NCBI RefSeq assembly: GCF_001894945.1
Contig: NZ_BCXE01000004.1
Coordinates: 122,088 to 186,087 of the forward strand
DNA length: 64,000 nucleotides
From: Rhodococcus ruber NBRC 15591
GTDB taxonomy: Bacteria; Actinomycetota; Actinomycetes; Mycobacteriales; Mycobacteriaceae
Direction of reading: 5' to 3'
This document shows, piece after piece, positions 8,937 to 16,360 of this stretch. The notes below the pieces were generated by a model. It was not told the origin of the DNA, ran no database searches, and worked only from the letters and a program-made list of their open reading frames with translations. Made by a program: the position numbers and the translations under genes. The stretch's first letter is position 1, and each line of letters opens with the position of its first letter.

Positions 8937-9560
8937 ATGGCCGACGAAGCGCCCGTCGTGGACTTCTACTTCGACCCCGTCTGCCCGTACGCGTGGATCG
9001 CGTCCCGGTGGCTGCTCGAAGTGGAGCGCCGGCGGCCCCTCGATCTGAGATTCCATGTGATGAGCCTGAGGGTTCTCAACGAGAACCGCCCGGGCGATCC
9101 CGCCTATCTCGCCAACATCGAACGTTCCGCCGGTCCGTCACGAGTGGCCACCGCTGCCGCCGTCCAGTTCGGCGAGGCGGTCCTGCGGGACCTGTACACG
9201 GCATTCGGTGACGCGATCTTCGATCGGTGGCGCTACCCCGATCCGGACGAATATCGCACCGCGATGGCCGGTGCGCTCGAGCGGACCGGCCTGCCGGCCC
9301 GACTCTCGTCCGCGGGCGACTCGACCGAGTACGACGACGCGCTCCGCCGCAGTCACGACGCCGGGATGGCGCCGGTGGGCCGCGAGGCCGGCACGCCGAC
9401 CGTCCACATCGACGGCGTCGCGTTCTTCGGTCCGGTACTCAACTCGATTCCGCGCGGCGACGACGCCGTGCGCGTCTTCGAGGGCGCGCGATTGCTGTCC
9501 GGGTTCTCTGACTTCTTCGAACTCAAGCGCACCCGGACCCGCCCACCGGTGTTCCACTGA
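8937..9560 (+). CDS. DsbA-fold mycothiol-dependent reductase, Rv2466c-like, with CPYA active site
   Basis: 207 aa; GGGAGG before the ATG. The opening [20 protein letters not shown] and the middle [12 protein letters not shown] match the Rv2466c group of DsbA-fold, mycothiol-dependent nitroreductases. In Rv2466c the active site is CPWC; here it is CPYA (Cys16, Ala19), so the resolving cysteine is missing and a monothiol, mycothiol-exchange mechanism is expected. The cis-Pro loop GTPTVHIDG is present. Divergent from a MarR gene and followed by a DinB/mycothiol transferase-like gene, which supports a thiol-detoxification role. Confidence 0.8.
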   Translation: MADEAPVVDFYFDPVCPYAWIASRWLLEVERRRPLDLRFHVMSLRVLNENRPGDPAYLANIERSAGPSRVATAAAVQFGEAVLRDLYTAFGDAIFDRWRYPDPDEYRTAMAGALERTGLPARLSSAGDSTEYDDALRRSHDAGMAPVGREAGTPTVHIDGVAFFGPVLNSIPRGDDAVRVFEGARLLSGFSDFFELKRTRTRPPVFH

Positions 9561-9573
9561 CAAGAGGGGCCCC

Positions 9574-10224
9574 ATGATGAACGAGGACGAAATCTGGGCC
9601 GCGATCGACAGCGCGCGAGGGCGCACGGCCGACCTGCTCGAACAGCTCTCCGACGACGAATGGGCGCAGCCCTCGCTGTGCGACGGCTGGACGGTGCGTG
9701 ACGTCGCCGCCCACCTGACCCTGCAGCAGCTGACCGTCGGGGACGCCGTCCGGATCGCCCTGCGGCATCCCGGCCCGATGAACTCGATGATCCGTGCCGC
9801 CGCGCGCGACCGGGCGGCGCTGCCGACCGACCGGTTGATCGCGGACCTGCGCGCGACGATCGGCTCCCGCCGCCACAATGTGGGGCTGACCGCCTTCGAG
9901 CCCCTGACCGACATCCTCGTGCACGGCCAGGACATCGCGATCCCGCTGCACCGCGACCTCGAGATGCCCGCGGACGCGGCGTCCGCGGTCGCCGCGCGGG
10001 TGTGGTCCCAAGGCGGCAGGGGCAAGGCCCGGGTCTTCCGCTCCCTTCCCCTGCGCGGCTACCGGCTCACCGCCACCGACGTCGCGTGGTCGGTCGGCGA
10101 GGGACCGGAGATCCGGGGACCGATCTCCGCGATCCTGTTGCTGCTCACCGGCCGTCGCGTGGCGCTGCCCCGATTGTCCGGGGCGGGTGTGGACGATCTG
10201 CGGGCACGGGTGGCGACCGGGTGA
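9574..10224 (+). CDS. Maleylpyruvate isomerase-like (DinB-fold) mycothiol-dependent protein
   Basis: 216 aa. The N-terminal four-helix DinB-like domain has SDDEWAQPSLCDGWTVRDVAAHL, the hallmark of the actinobacterial maleylpyruvate isomerase/mycothiol S-transferase group, with His residues positioned for metal binding (HL near 56; the second, from VHGQDIAIPL, near 110). These proteins use mycothiol as cofactor or co-substrate. AAGAGGGG precedes the start at 9574; ATG 9577 is an alternative. Only 13 bp from the DsbA-like gene, so the two are probably one transcript. Substrate unknown. Confidence 0.8.
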   Translation: MMNEDEIWAAIDSARGRTADLLEQLSDDEWAQPSLCDGWTVRDVAAHLTLQQLTVGDAVRIALRHPGPMNSMIRAAARDRAALPTDRLIADLRATIGSRRHNVGLTAFEPLTDILVHGQDIAIPLHRDLEMPADAASAVAARVWSQGGRGKARVFRSLPLRGYRLTATDVAWSVGEGPEIRGPISAILLLLTGRRVALPRLSGAGVDDLRARVATG

Positions 10225-10231
10225 TCCGGGT

Positions 10232-10483
10232 TCAGGACGAGCCGTCTCGCTCCCACGCCGCGGCGATCTCCGGGTATCCGGCCGCGATCTCGTCGAGCCG
10301 CTCGTCCGAGGCGGTCTCGATCTCGGCACGGTGCCGCTGCGCCGCCACGAGGGACCCGTCGAACTCCCCCGACGTCGGCACCGGACTCTGTTCGCCGGGA
10401 CCCGGGGCACTCGTCTCGAGGGCCCCGATGATCTCGTCGAGCCGCTGAGCCACGAACCTGCGCTTGTCGTTGTGTGTCTCCAT
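10232..10483 (-). CDS. Small acidic protein of unknown function
   Basis: 83 aa from the ATG at 10483 (or 87 from 10495). It is charged and probably helical: KRRFVAQRLDEIIGALET near the start and ETASDERLDEIAAGYPEIAA near the end, no membrane segment, no cysteine. It lies 47 bp downstream of the LLM oxidoreductase stop on the same strand, so co-transcription is possible. I do not recognise a family; the call rests on frame, spacing and composition only. Confidence 0.5.
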   Translation of the reverse strand: METHNDKRRFVAQRLDEIIGALETSAPGPGEQSPVPTSGEFDGSLVAAQRHRAEIETASDERLDEIAAGYPEIAAAWERDGSS

Positions 10484-10530
10484 ACGAACCGGCATACCCG
10501 GCTCGCTGCGCGTCACACCGCCGGTTCGGC

Positions 10531-11676
10531 TCACCGAGTCCCGGCCTCCCCGGCGGCGGACAGGTCGACCTTCGCGGGTATCACGAGCCGGTGCGGCGAG
10601 TCTGCGCCCTCGGCGACGAGCGAGGCGTGCGTCGGCGGGTCCGACGGCACGTGCGCCGGGCGGCGACGCTCGAATTCGGCGCGCAGCACGGGCACGACGT
10701 CGCGACCGAGGATCTCGATCTGCTCGAGCACCACGTCGAGGGGCAGGCCGGCGTGGTCCATGAGGAACAGCTGCCGCTGGTAGTCGCCCGCGTAGTCGGC
10801 GAAGCCGAGGGTGCGCTCGATCACCTGCTCGGGGGTGCCGACGGTGAGCGGGGTGGTCGCGGAGAAGTCCTCGAGCGACGGCCCGTGACCGTAGACGGGG
10901 GCGTTGTCGAAGTACGGACGGAAGACGCGCTTGGCCTTCTCCTCGGTCTCGGCCATGAACACCTGGCCGCCCAGCCCGACGATCGCCTGGTCGGCGGCAC
11001 CGTGGCCGTACTGCTCGAACCGGGTGCGGTAGAGGCCGATCATCTGCTGGATGTGTTCGCGGTTCCAGAAGATGTTGTTGTGGAAGAAGCCGTCGCCGTA
11101 GAACGCGGCCTGCTCGGCGATCTCCGGCGAGCGGATCGAGCCGTGCCACACGAACGGCGGGGTGTCGTCGAGAGGCCACGGAGTCGAGGTGTAGCCGCGC
11201 AGCGGGGTGCGGAACCTGCCTTCCCACTCGAGGTCCTTCTCCCGCCAGAGCCGGCGCAGCAGGTGGTAGTTCTCGATCGCGAGCGGAATGCCCTGGCGGA
11301 TGTCCTTGCCGAACCACGGGTAGACCGGGCCGGTGTTGCCCCGGCCCATCATGAGGTCGACGCGGCCGCCGGACAGGTGCTGCAGCATCGCGAAGTCCTC
11401 GGCGATCTTGACCGGGTCGTTCGTCGTGATCAGCGTCGTGGCCGTGGAGAGGATCAGTTTCTCGGTCTTCGCCGCGATCCAGCCGAGCATGGTGGTCGGC
11501 GACGACGGGACGAAGGGCGGGTTGTGGTGCTCACCGCTCGCAAAGACGTCGAGCCCGACCTCCTCGGCCTTCAGCGCGATCTCCGTCATGGCGACGATCC
11601 GCTCGTGCTCGGTGGGGACGCGGCCCGTGGTGGGGTCGCGGGTGACGTCGCCGATGGTGAAGATGCCGAACTGCAC
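10531..11676 (-). CDS. LLM-class flavin-dependent monooxygenase
   Basis: 381 aa. GTG start at 11676 with GGAGG 7 bp upstream. The luciferase-like barrel is complete: MQFGIFTIGDV, HHNPPFVPSSPTTMLG, ATTLITTNDPVKIAEDFAML, and GGRVDLMMGRGNTGPVYPWF. This subgroup of flavin monooxygenases is common in actinobacteria and acts with FMNH2 from a separate reductase. The C-terminal 40 residues extend past the barrel with low complexity. The substrate is not predictable. Confidence 0.85.
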   Translation of the reverse strand: MQFGIFTIGDVTRDPTTGRVPTEHERIVAMTEIALKAEEVGLDVFASGEHHNPPFVPSSPTTMLGWIAAKTEKLILSTATTLITTNDPVKIAEDFAMLQHLSGGRVDLMMGRGNTGPVYPWFGKDIRQGIPLAIENYHLLRRLWREKDLEWEGRFRTPLRGYTSTPWPLDDTPPFVWHGSIRSPEIAEQAAFYGDGFFHNNIFWNREHIQQMIGLYRTRFEQYGHGAADQAIVGLGGQVFMAETEEKAKRVFRPYFDNAPVYGHGPSLEDFSATTPLTVGTPEQVIERTLGFADYAGDYQRQLFLMDHAGLPLDVVLEQIEILGRDVVPVLRAEFERRRPAHVPSDPPTHASLVAEGADSPHRLVIPAKVDLSAAGEAGTR

Positions 11677-11694
11677 GGGTGCCTCCGTCTAATC

Positions 11695-11708
11695 GTTGAT
11701 TACTCAAC
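11695..11708. promoter_or_regulatory. Small dyad upstream of the LLM gene
   Basis: GTTGA-ttac-TCAAC lies 19 bp upstream of the LLM start codon, in the 104-bp gap it shares with the divergent lipase gene. Possible operator; nothing else supports it. Confidence 0.3.
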
Positions 11709-11780
11709 TATACGAACGGTGGGGGCTCGCCGGTATTCCCCCTCCGTTCGTTCCGGCCCCCGCCTGCACCTCGACGGTGC

Positions 11781-12608
11781 ATGATCGGCGTCATGATCCG
11801 CACACTCGCGGTCGCCGGTCTCCTGGTGCTGGGCAGCAGTGTCGTCGCGAGTCCGCCGGCCTCCGCCGACGCGCCGACGGGCCCGCCCCAGAGCACCTTC
11901 GGCGCCGCGCTCGTCTACTCGCTCGCGCATCCCGGTGTCGTCCCGGCCGGGACGAACGACTTCGACTGCGTGCCTGTGCCGGAGCACCCCGAGCCGGTGG
12001 TGCTCGTCCACGGTTTCCTCGAGAACTCCTACGCCAACTGGGCCGGATTGGCACCGGCCCTGAAGACCGAGGGGTACTGCGTGTTCGCGCTCGACTACGG
12101 GGCAGCGCCGGGCGAGCCGTTCAAGGCGCGCGAGCCGATCCCGGACGCCGCCGGCGAACTGGCGACGTTCGTCGACACCGTCCTGGCCGAAACCGGTGCG
12201 GAGCGGGTGTCCGTCGTCGGTCACTCCAAGGGCGGCGCCGTCCCCCGGTGGTACGTGCGGTTCCTCGGCGGGGCGGACAGGACCAGCCGCATCGTCGGGC
12301 TGGCGCCGGCGAACTATCCGTCGCTCGGACCGCCGTCCGTCGCGCAGGACGCCGTGCTCGCCGCGCTCAACGCCGGCAGCGACACCGTCGAAGGGGTTTC
12401 GTACACGGTCGTCGCCACCAGATACGACCAGGTGATCATCCCCTACACAGCGTCGTTCCTCACCGGACCCGGCGCCCAGAACATCCTGCTGCAGGACGTG
12501 TGCCCGGCGAACACCGCCGACCACGTCTCGATCCCCTACGATCCCGTCGCCGAGCAGCTCGTGCTGGCCGCGCTGGACCCGTCCGCAGACCGGCCGATCG
12601 TGTGCTGA
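11781..12608 (+). CDS. Secreted lipase/esterase (alpha/beta hydrolase)
   Basis: 275 aa from 11781; ATG at 11793 is an alternative. A signal peptide (MIRTLAVAGLLVLGSSVVAS) ends near an ASA-like cleavage site. The mature enzyme has the oxyanion block VVLVHGF, the nucleophile elbow GHSKGG (Ser149), and a late NTADHVSIPYD that provides the catalytic His. Cys63 and Cys100 could form a disulfide. The pattern fits Lipase_2-type (family I) extracellular triacylglycerol lipases. It converges with the next gene with only 9 bp between stops. Confidence 0.82.
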   Translation: MIGVMIRTLAVAGLLVLGSSVVASPPASADAPTGPPQSTFGAALVYSLAHPGVVPAGTNDFDCVPVPEHPEPVVLVHGFLENSYANWAGLAPALKTEGYCVFALDYGAAPGEPFKAREPIPDAAGELATFVDTVLAETGAERVSVVGHSKGGAVPRWYVRFLGGADRTSRIVGLAPANYPSLGPPSVAQDAVLAALNAGSDTVEGVSYTVVATRYDQVIIPYTASFLTGPGAQNILLQDVCPANTADHVSIPYDPVAEQLVLAALDPSADRPIVC

Positions 12609-12617
12609 CCACGGCCG

Positions 12618-13601
12618 CTACCCGCCGGGCAGGCGCCGCGTTCCGCCGATCACGAGGGTGACCTCGACGTCGACGTCGCGCAGACCCGCCTCGTCCAGGG
12701 CGTCACGCAGCGTCGCCGGATCCGCCTCCGGAGGCGGGCCGAGCGCCTCGATCCAGAGCACGGACTGCCGGAATCCGATGTCGGTGATCGCCCAGCCCTG
12801 CTCCTGGGCCCACCGCTCGGCGACCGGAGCGACGTCGGCCTTCAGCGTCTCCTGCCGGATCACCCGGGCGCTGGACAGACCCAGCGGCACCGCGACGACC
12901 ACCACCGCGGCCACCACCGTGAGCAGGCTGAGGCCGCGCAGGTCCCCGACCTCGCGACCGGCGCGCCGCGCCGCCCCGCGCACACCCGAGAACAGGAAGA
13001 CCAGCGTGCCGGTGGCGACGATCGCCGCGACGTTCGTGGCGAACAGCAACAGCGCCCCACCGGCCTGCCGCGGCGCGTCGGACTCGAGGGTCAGGCCCAC
13101 CACCGCGAGCGGCGGCACCAGCGAGATGGCGATCGCCACCCCGGGCAGGGCGTCGGACACGTCGCGCCGCACCAGCGCGAACGCCCCGACCGCGCCCGTG
13201 GCCAGGGCCGCGACGAGGTCGATCAGCCGCGGTGCCACCCGGCCTGCCACCTGGCTGTTGTTCTCGGCGAGCACATCCAGAGGGTCGAGCAGGCCCACCG
13301 CGTATCCGGTCGCCACCACCGCGGCCGCTCCCGCCGCGACGAGCAACGCGGAGGCGACCAGGTTGCGATGGTCGTTGAGCACCACCGCCAGGGCCGTCCC
13401 GACGATCGGCGTCATCAACGGAGCGACGATCATGGCGCCGATGACGGTGGCGGTGGAGTCCGCGACGACGCCCGCCGAGGCGATGACCGAGGCCAGCACG
13501 AGCAGGGTCCAGAACGTCGCGCGCCGCGACCGTGGCCGGGCGTCCTCGGACAGGAACAGCGTCGCGGTCATCCGCTCGATGTCCTCGGCGGTCGGTCTCA
13601 C
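12618..13601 (-). CDS. DUF389 integral membrane protein
   Basis: 327 aa from the GTG at 13601, chosen because AGGGAGG sits 7 bp upstream; the ATG at 13637 has no ribosome site. The DUF389 core is clear: SAGVVADSTATVIGAMIVAP, LMTPIVGTALAVVLND, and IAISLVPPLAVVGL, with about six membrane helices and a soluble C-terminal tail of alpha/beta type. The function of DUF389 proteins is not established. The divergent gene encodes a sigma region-4 protein, with paired direct repeats between them. Confidence 0.85.
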   Translation of the reverse strand: MRPTAEDIERMTATLFLSEDARPRSRRATFWTLLVLASVIASAGVVADSTATVIGAMIVAPLMTPIVGTALAVVLNDHRNLVASALLVAAGAAAVVATGYAVGLLDPLDVLAENNSQVAGRVAPRLIDLVAALATGAVGAFALVRRDVSDALPGVAIAISLVPPLAVVGLTLESDAPRQAGGALLLFATNVAAIVATGTLVFLFSGVRGAARRAGREVGDLRGLSLLTVVAAVVVVAVPLGLSSARVIRQETLKADVAPVAERWAQEQGWAITDIGFRQSVLWIEALGPPPEADPATLRDALDEAGLRDVDVEVTLVIGGTRRLPGG

Positions 13602-13665
13602 GGAAGCCTCCCTGGGTGCGTCGTGTCGCGAGTGCATCACAGCAGACGCCGGGCGCCCGCGCGAT

Positions 13666-13700
13666 CGGGACACCGGTCCCTTCCGTCCGGGACACCGGTC
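13666..13700. promoter_or_regulatory. Two 13-bp direct repeats, 22 bp apart
   Basis: CGGGACACCGGTC occurs at 13666-13678 and 13688-13700, same orientation, 22 bp (two helical turns) apart, in the divergent region between the DUF389 and sigma-like genes. Looks like a tandem protein-binding site. Confidence 0.5.
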
Positions 13701-13741
13701 GCGACACGATGTCCCGCACCGGACGGAGGAGGACGCACGCG

Positions 13742-14092
13742 GTGACGACGGACGAGGCGGTGACGACGGACAAGTCGGCGACACGACCCTCGACGCTGAT
13801 CGCTGCCCTCCCGCACCGCTACCGCGCCGTGCTGCACCTGCGCATCGCGTGTGGCCTGTCGATCACCGACACGGCTCGTGCCCTGAACACCGATGCCGCC
13901 TCCGTCCGGCTCGCTCAGCACCACGCCCTGAACCTGCTCCGGCACCAGCTCGGGCACTTCCGGAACATGTCGGACCCCCGGCGCACACTGATCACAGAAC
14001 CGGGGACCACCTCGCCCGGACGTACCGAGGAGGAGCGAGTGTCATGGACACGGGGTGTGGGGCCTTCTTCAGCTGGACCTCACGACGGGTGA
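13742..14092 (+). CDS. Stand-alone sigma-70 region 4-like helix-turn-helix protein
   Basis: 116 aa from the GTG at 13742, which has GGAGGAGG about 9 bp upstream. Residues 20-75 (LPHRYRAVLHLRIACGLS, ITDTARALNTDAASVRLAQH, HALNLLR) resemble sigma region 4.2, but region 2 is absent, so it cannot act as a full sigma factor. It may be a DNA-binding regulator or sigma-interacting protein. The last 16 codons overlap the next gene in another frame, so the two are closely coupled. Confidence 0.65.
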   Translation: MTTDEAVTTDKSATRPSTLIAALPHRYRAVLHLRIACGLSITDTARALNTDAASVRLAQHHALNLLRHQLGHFRNMSDPRRTLITEPGTTSPGRTEEERVSWTRGVGPSSAGPHDG

Positions 14093-14487
14093 CGTTGCCG
14101 CGCTGCCTGCGTGCCGTCGCGGCGGGAACGCAGCAGTCCGGGCTGACTCTCGATCGGCGGCTCGTCTCGGACACCGTCCGCGGCCGCCTGCTGGCCTATC
14201 ACGATGCCGACGACGACGCCGACTACGTGGCCCTGCTCATCGGCGACGTGGCCGGATCGGACGACGTGCCCGTTCGGATCGTCGACGAGGAGCGGCTTCT
14301 GGTGGAAGGTGCGCGCAGCACCGAGCCGGCGGAGATTCTCGTGGGTGCCCCCGACGACCGCGACCCGGACGCCGAGCGGCGCGAGCTCGACCGGCAGCTG
14401 TGCCTGGGCGGCCCGGTGCGTTCCATGCTCGCGCATTCCGGTGCGCGCTCGGTCACCGTGGACTGGTGCGCGGTGGCGGCCGCGTAG
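14044..14487 (+). CDS. Short protein resembling the N-terminal part of GTP cyclohydrolase II (RibA-like), metal site absent
   Basis: 147 aa; ATG at 14044 preceded by GGAGGAG. The segment GRLLAYHDADDDADYVALLI followed by GDVAGSDDVPVRIVDEE parallels the opening of the RibA domain (GxFxxxxY..-EHxALVxGDV-xxxxVLVRVHSEC). The cysteines that bind zinc in RibA (C-GDVFGS-CDC) do not follow; the sequence runs into ERLLVEGARSTEP instead. If related, it is a non-catalytic or regulatory relative. This is my reading of a short similarity and could be chance. It overlaps the upstream sigma-like gene by 49 bp. Confidence 0.6.
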   Translation: MDTGCGAFFSWTSRRVTLPRCLRAVAAGTQQSGLTLDRRLVSDTVRGRLLAYHDADDDADYVALLIGDVAGSDDVPVRIVDEERLLVEGARSTEPAEILVGAPDDRDPDAERRELDRQLCLGGPVRSMLAHSGARSVTVDWCAVAAA

Positions 14488-14502
14488 CTCGTGCGGAAAG
14501 GC

Positions 14503-14533
14503 TTGACCTCGAGTCGACTCGAGGTTGAACGAT
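14503..14533 (+). promoter_or_regulatory. MerR-type promoter with perfect 20-bp palindrome
   Basis: TTGACC (14503-14508) is followed by ACCTCGAGTCGACTCGAGGT (14506-14525), a perfect 20-bp dyad that fills an extended spacer before a weak -10 near 14528. A -35 embedded in a palindrome with a ~19-bp spacer is the hallmark of MerR/SoxR-family promoters. No merR-like gene lies in the window. Confidence 0.7.
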
Positions 14534-14570
14534 GGGCGACGTCAGTTCATCGGCTCTTCCGGAGGACATC

Positions 14571-15023
14571 ATGAGTGTTGTCAAGCCTCTCGACCGCACC
14601 GCCACGCCGACCCTGCCCGCGTTCTCGCTCAATCGTCCGATGGCGGTGCTCGTCCCGGTCGTCGTGGCTCTCGTCGCCAACATCGCCCTGTGGCTCGTCG
14701 GCCTCGCCGCCGGCGGCACGTTCGAGGTCACCAACGGTGACACCGTCGAAAGCGCCGCCCCGGGTGGCGTTCTCGTCATGACCGTCGTCCCGCTCACCGT
14801 GGGCATGGGTCTCGCGGCGCTGCTCAGCCTGCGCTGGTTCGGCATCGTCCGCGTCGCCGAGGTCGTGGGCGCGGTGGCCGCGCTCGGCACGATCGCGTCG
14901 ACGATCGTCGCCGACTTCGACACCCCGAGCACGATCACACTCTCGCTGATGCACGTGGTGATCGCGATCGTCGTCGTCGGGGGGCTCGAGGCGATGCGCA
15001 ACCGCATTGCAGCCCAGCGGTAG
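14571..15023 (+). CDS. DUF6069-like four-helix membrane protein
   Basis: 150 aa from the ATG at 14571, preceded by GGAGG; an upstream ATG at 14532 lacks a ribosome site. Four hydrophobic helices: MAVLVPVVVALVANIALWLV, VLVMTVVPLTVGMGLAALL, VAEVVGAVAALGTIASTIVA, and LMHVVIAIVVVGGLEAM. The layout matches the actinobacterial DUF6069 family; no function is established. It lies directly behind a MerR-type promoter and ahead of a strong hairpin, so it is a single-gene, probably inducible unit. Confidence 0.72.
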   Translation: MSVVKPLDRTATPTLPAFSLNRPMAVLVPVVVALVANIALWLVGLAAGGTFEVTNGDTVESAAPGGVLVMTVVPLTVGMGLAALLSLRWFGIVRVAEVVGAVAALGTIASTIVADFDTPSTITLSLMHVVIAIVVVGGLEAMRNRIAAQR

Positions 15024-15057
15024 TCGCGCAGCGACGCCACCCGTCCGGGGTCACCGG

Positions 15058-15090
15058 CTCGAAGGTCCCGATTGTCGAGGGACCTTCGAG
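15058..15090 (+). terminator. Strong hairpin after the DUF6069-like gene
   Basis: Perfect 12-bp stem CTCGAAGGTCCC / GGGACCTTCGAG with a 9-nt loop, 35 bp after the stop. The ~180 bp after it (15091-15270) hold no gene I can support. Confidence 0.75.
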
Positions 15091-15270
15091 CCGCCGCCGG
15101 CCCCTCCGTCGGCGGTGACCTACGGCACGGCGGCCGATGCCTCTTCCGTTTCTCCCCAGGGACTTTCGCATCGAACCGCGTGCCGGCTGCAGGTGGTGCC
15201 GGTTCCACGGGCGGCGCCGGCGTTTCGTCCGCAGCCGCCGTCCACAGGACCGAAGCACCCGACCGGCAGG

Positions 15271-15558
15271 GACGTACGTCCCGAGATCCGTTTCCCGGTA
15301 ATCCGTCCGGCCCACACGGCGATTCGCAACGCGGCCGGTTCCGTGGAATTCCACGTCCGTCGCGTCTCCGGCGGGTGGGTGAGCCCGTACATCGTCGGCC
15401 ATGCCCGCGTCGGCGAGACGTGGGTGCTCGGCTCCGGGGACTGGTCGGGGCACGACGTGCAGATCGCCGGCCCGCCCGCCATGATCCAGGCGACCGAGTT
15501 CCGGCTGCAGGCCGCCGGCGTGCCCGCGGACCGCCTCCGCCACGACCCGCTCTACTGA
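15271..15558 (+). pseudogene. Remnant of a globin/flavohaemoprotein-type FAD-NAD reductase with internal deletion
   Basis: The frame ending at 15558 carries two recognisable pieces of a flavohaemoprotein/ferredoxin-reductase module. The first, VEFHVRRVSGGWVSPYIVGH followed by ARVGETWVLGS, is the FAD-domain block before the NAD site. The second, HDVQIAGPPAMIQATEFRLQ then AAGVPADRLRHDPLY, is the extreme C-terminus. The roughly 90 residues that should lie between them (the NAD-binding GGTGLAP region) are missing, the pieces being joined in frame at GSGDWSG. Upstream codons do not give the globin or FAD-binding RxYS part in any frame. I read this as a decayed gene, though expression as a short peptide cannot be excluded. 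Confidence 0.6.
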
Positions 15559-15571
15559 CCTCCGCGCCCGC

Positions 15572-16063
15572 TCAGGACCGGTTGAGCCGCGCGATCCGGC
15601 CGCTGAGAACCGTGGCGAACGCGCACCACACCGCGTACGGACCGAGCGCGGCCCCTGCCGCCGGCTTCGCGACGGCGGCGCGGCGCGCCAGGTCGGCACT
15701 GCTCACCGCGAGCGCTCCGGCGACCACCGTCGCCGGCACGAGCCGGTGCGCCTTGAAGAACACCCACGACCAGGACGCGTTGAGCACCAGATTCACCGCG
15801 AGGGCGGCCCGATAGTAGGTGGCCTCGTCGACCCGCGCCTCCGATTCGAGTTCGTCGATCGCCACCGCGGAACTCACCGCGATGTCGGCGTACAGCGCCG
15901 TCCACACGACGGGAAAGACCGCACCCGGCGGCTGGAACGACGGTTTGCGCAACCGCCGGTACCACCGCGTGTCCACGTCCCGCGAGGCGATCGATCCCGC
16001 CACCGCCGTCGCGGCGGTCGCCGCGGTCGTTCCGAGCAACGTGCGGCCGAACATGCTGGACAT
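15572..16063 (-). CDS. TspO/MBR family membrane protein
   Basis: 163 aa from the ATG at 16063, which has AGGAG upstream; the ATG at 16102 lies further from any ribosome site. Conserved TspO blocks are present: WYRRLRKPSFQPPGAVFPVV, WTALY, and LAVNLVLNASWSWVFF. Five helices are expected. TspO proteins bind porphyrins and lipids and are linked to stress and haem handling. The mid-protein linker IDELESEARVDEATYY is longer and more acidic than in canonical TspO, as in other actinobacterial members. It is the last gene of the leftward cluster. Confidence 0.85.
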   Translation of the reverse strand: MSSMFGRTLLGTTAATAATAVAGSIASRDVDTRWYRRLRKPSFQPPGAVFPVVWTALYADIAVSSAVAIDELESEARVDEATYYRAALAVNLVLNASWSWVFFKAHRLVPATVVAGALAVSSADLARRAAVAKPAAGAALGPYAVWCAFATVLSGRIARLNRS

Positions 16064-16098
16064 ACCTGCTCTCCTCACTCTCGCCGTCGGCGAGGTCG

Positions 16099-16344
16099 TC
16101 ACATCGCGTTGTCGGGGATCTGGGGGAAGGGCCGCTGCGGATGCGGGGGCGAGGGCTCGGGATCCGGTTCCGGCGGGAACGGCGGCTGCGGCTCCGGTGG
16201 GGTCGGCACCGGATTCGGCTCCGGCGGGAACGGTGACGGCGGCGTGGGCGTCGGTGGGACGGGCGGGGCCGGCTCGGGCGAGCCCGGCCCCGTGTCCGGG
16301 TCCGGTGTGGTCAGGCAGGGTGTGGTCAGGCAGGGGGTGGTCAT
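16099..16344 (-). CDS. Short proline-rich protein
   Basis: 81 aa from the ATG at 16344, with GGAAGGGA upstream, 16 bp after the ABC permease stop. It opens MTTPCLTTPCLTTP, a duplicated CLTTP unit matched by a 15-bp direct repeat in the DNA, then continues as P/E-rich repeats (PEPNPVPTPPEPQPPFPPEP). No signal peptide or membrane helix. It could be a disordered peptide, or a chance frame in GC-rich DNA; operon spacing is the main support. Confidence 0.45.
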   Translation of the reverse strand: MTTPCLTTPCLTTPDPDTGPGSPEPAPPVPPTPTPPSPFPPEPNPVPTPPEPQPPFPPEPDPEPSPPHPQRPFPQIPDNAM

Positions 16345-16360
16345 GGCCGGTCCCTTCCGA

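Noticed and set aside
13742..14092. Complete ECF sigma factor
   Set aside because: Only a region 4-like HTH is present; region 2, needed for -10 recognition, is absent in all upstream frames.
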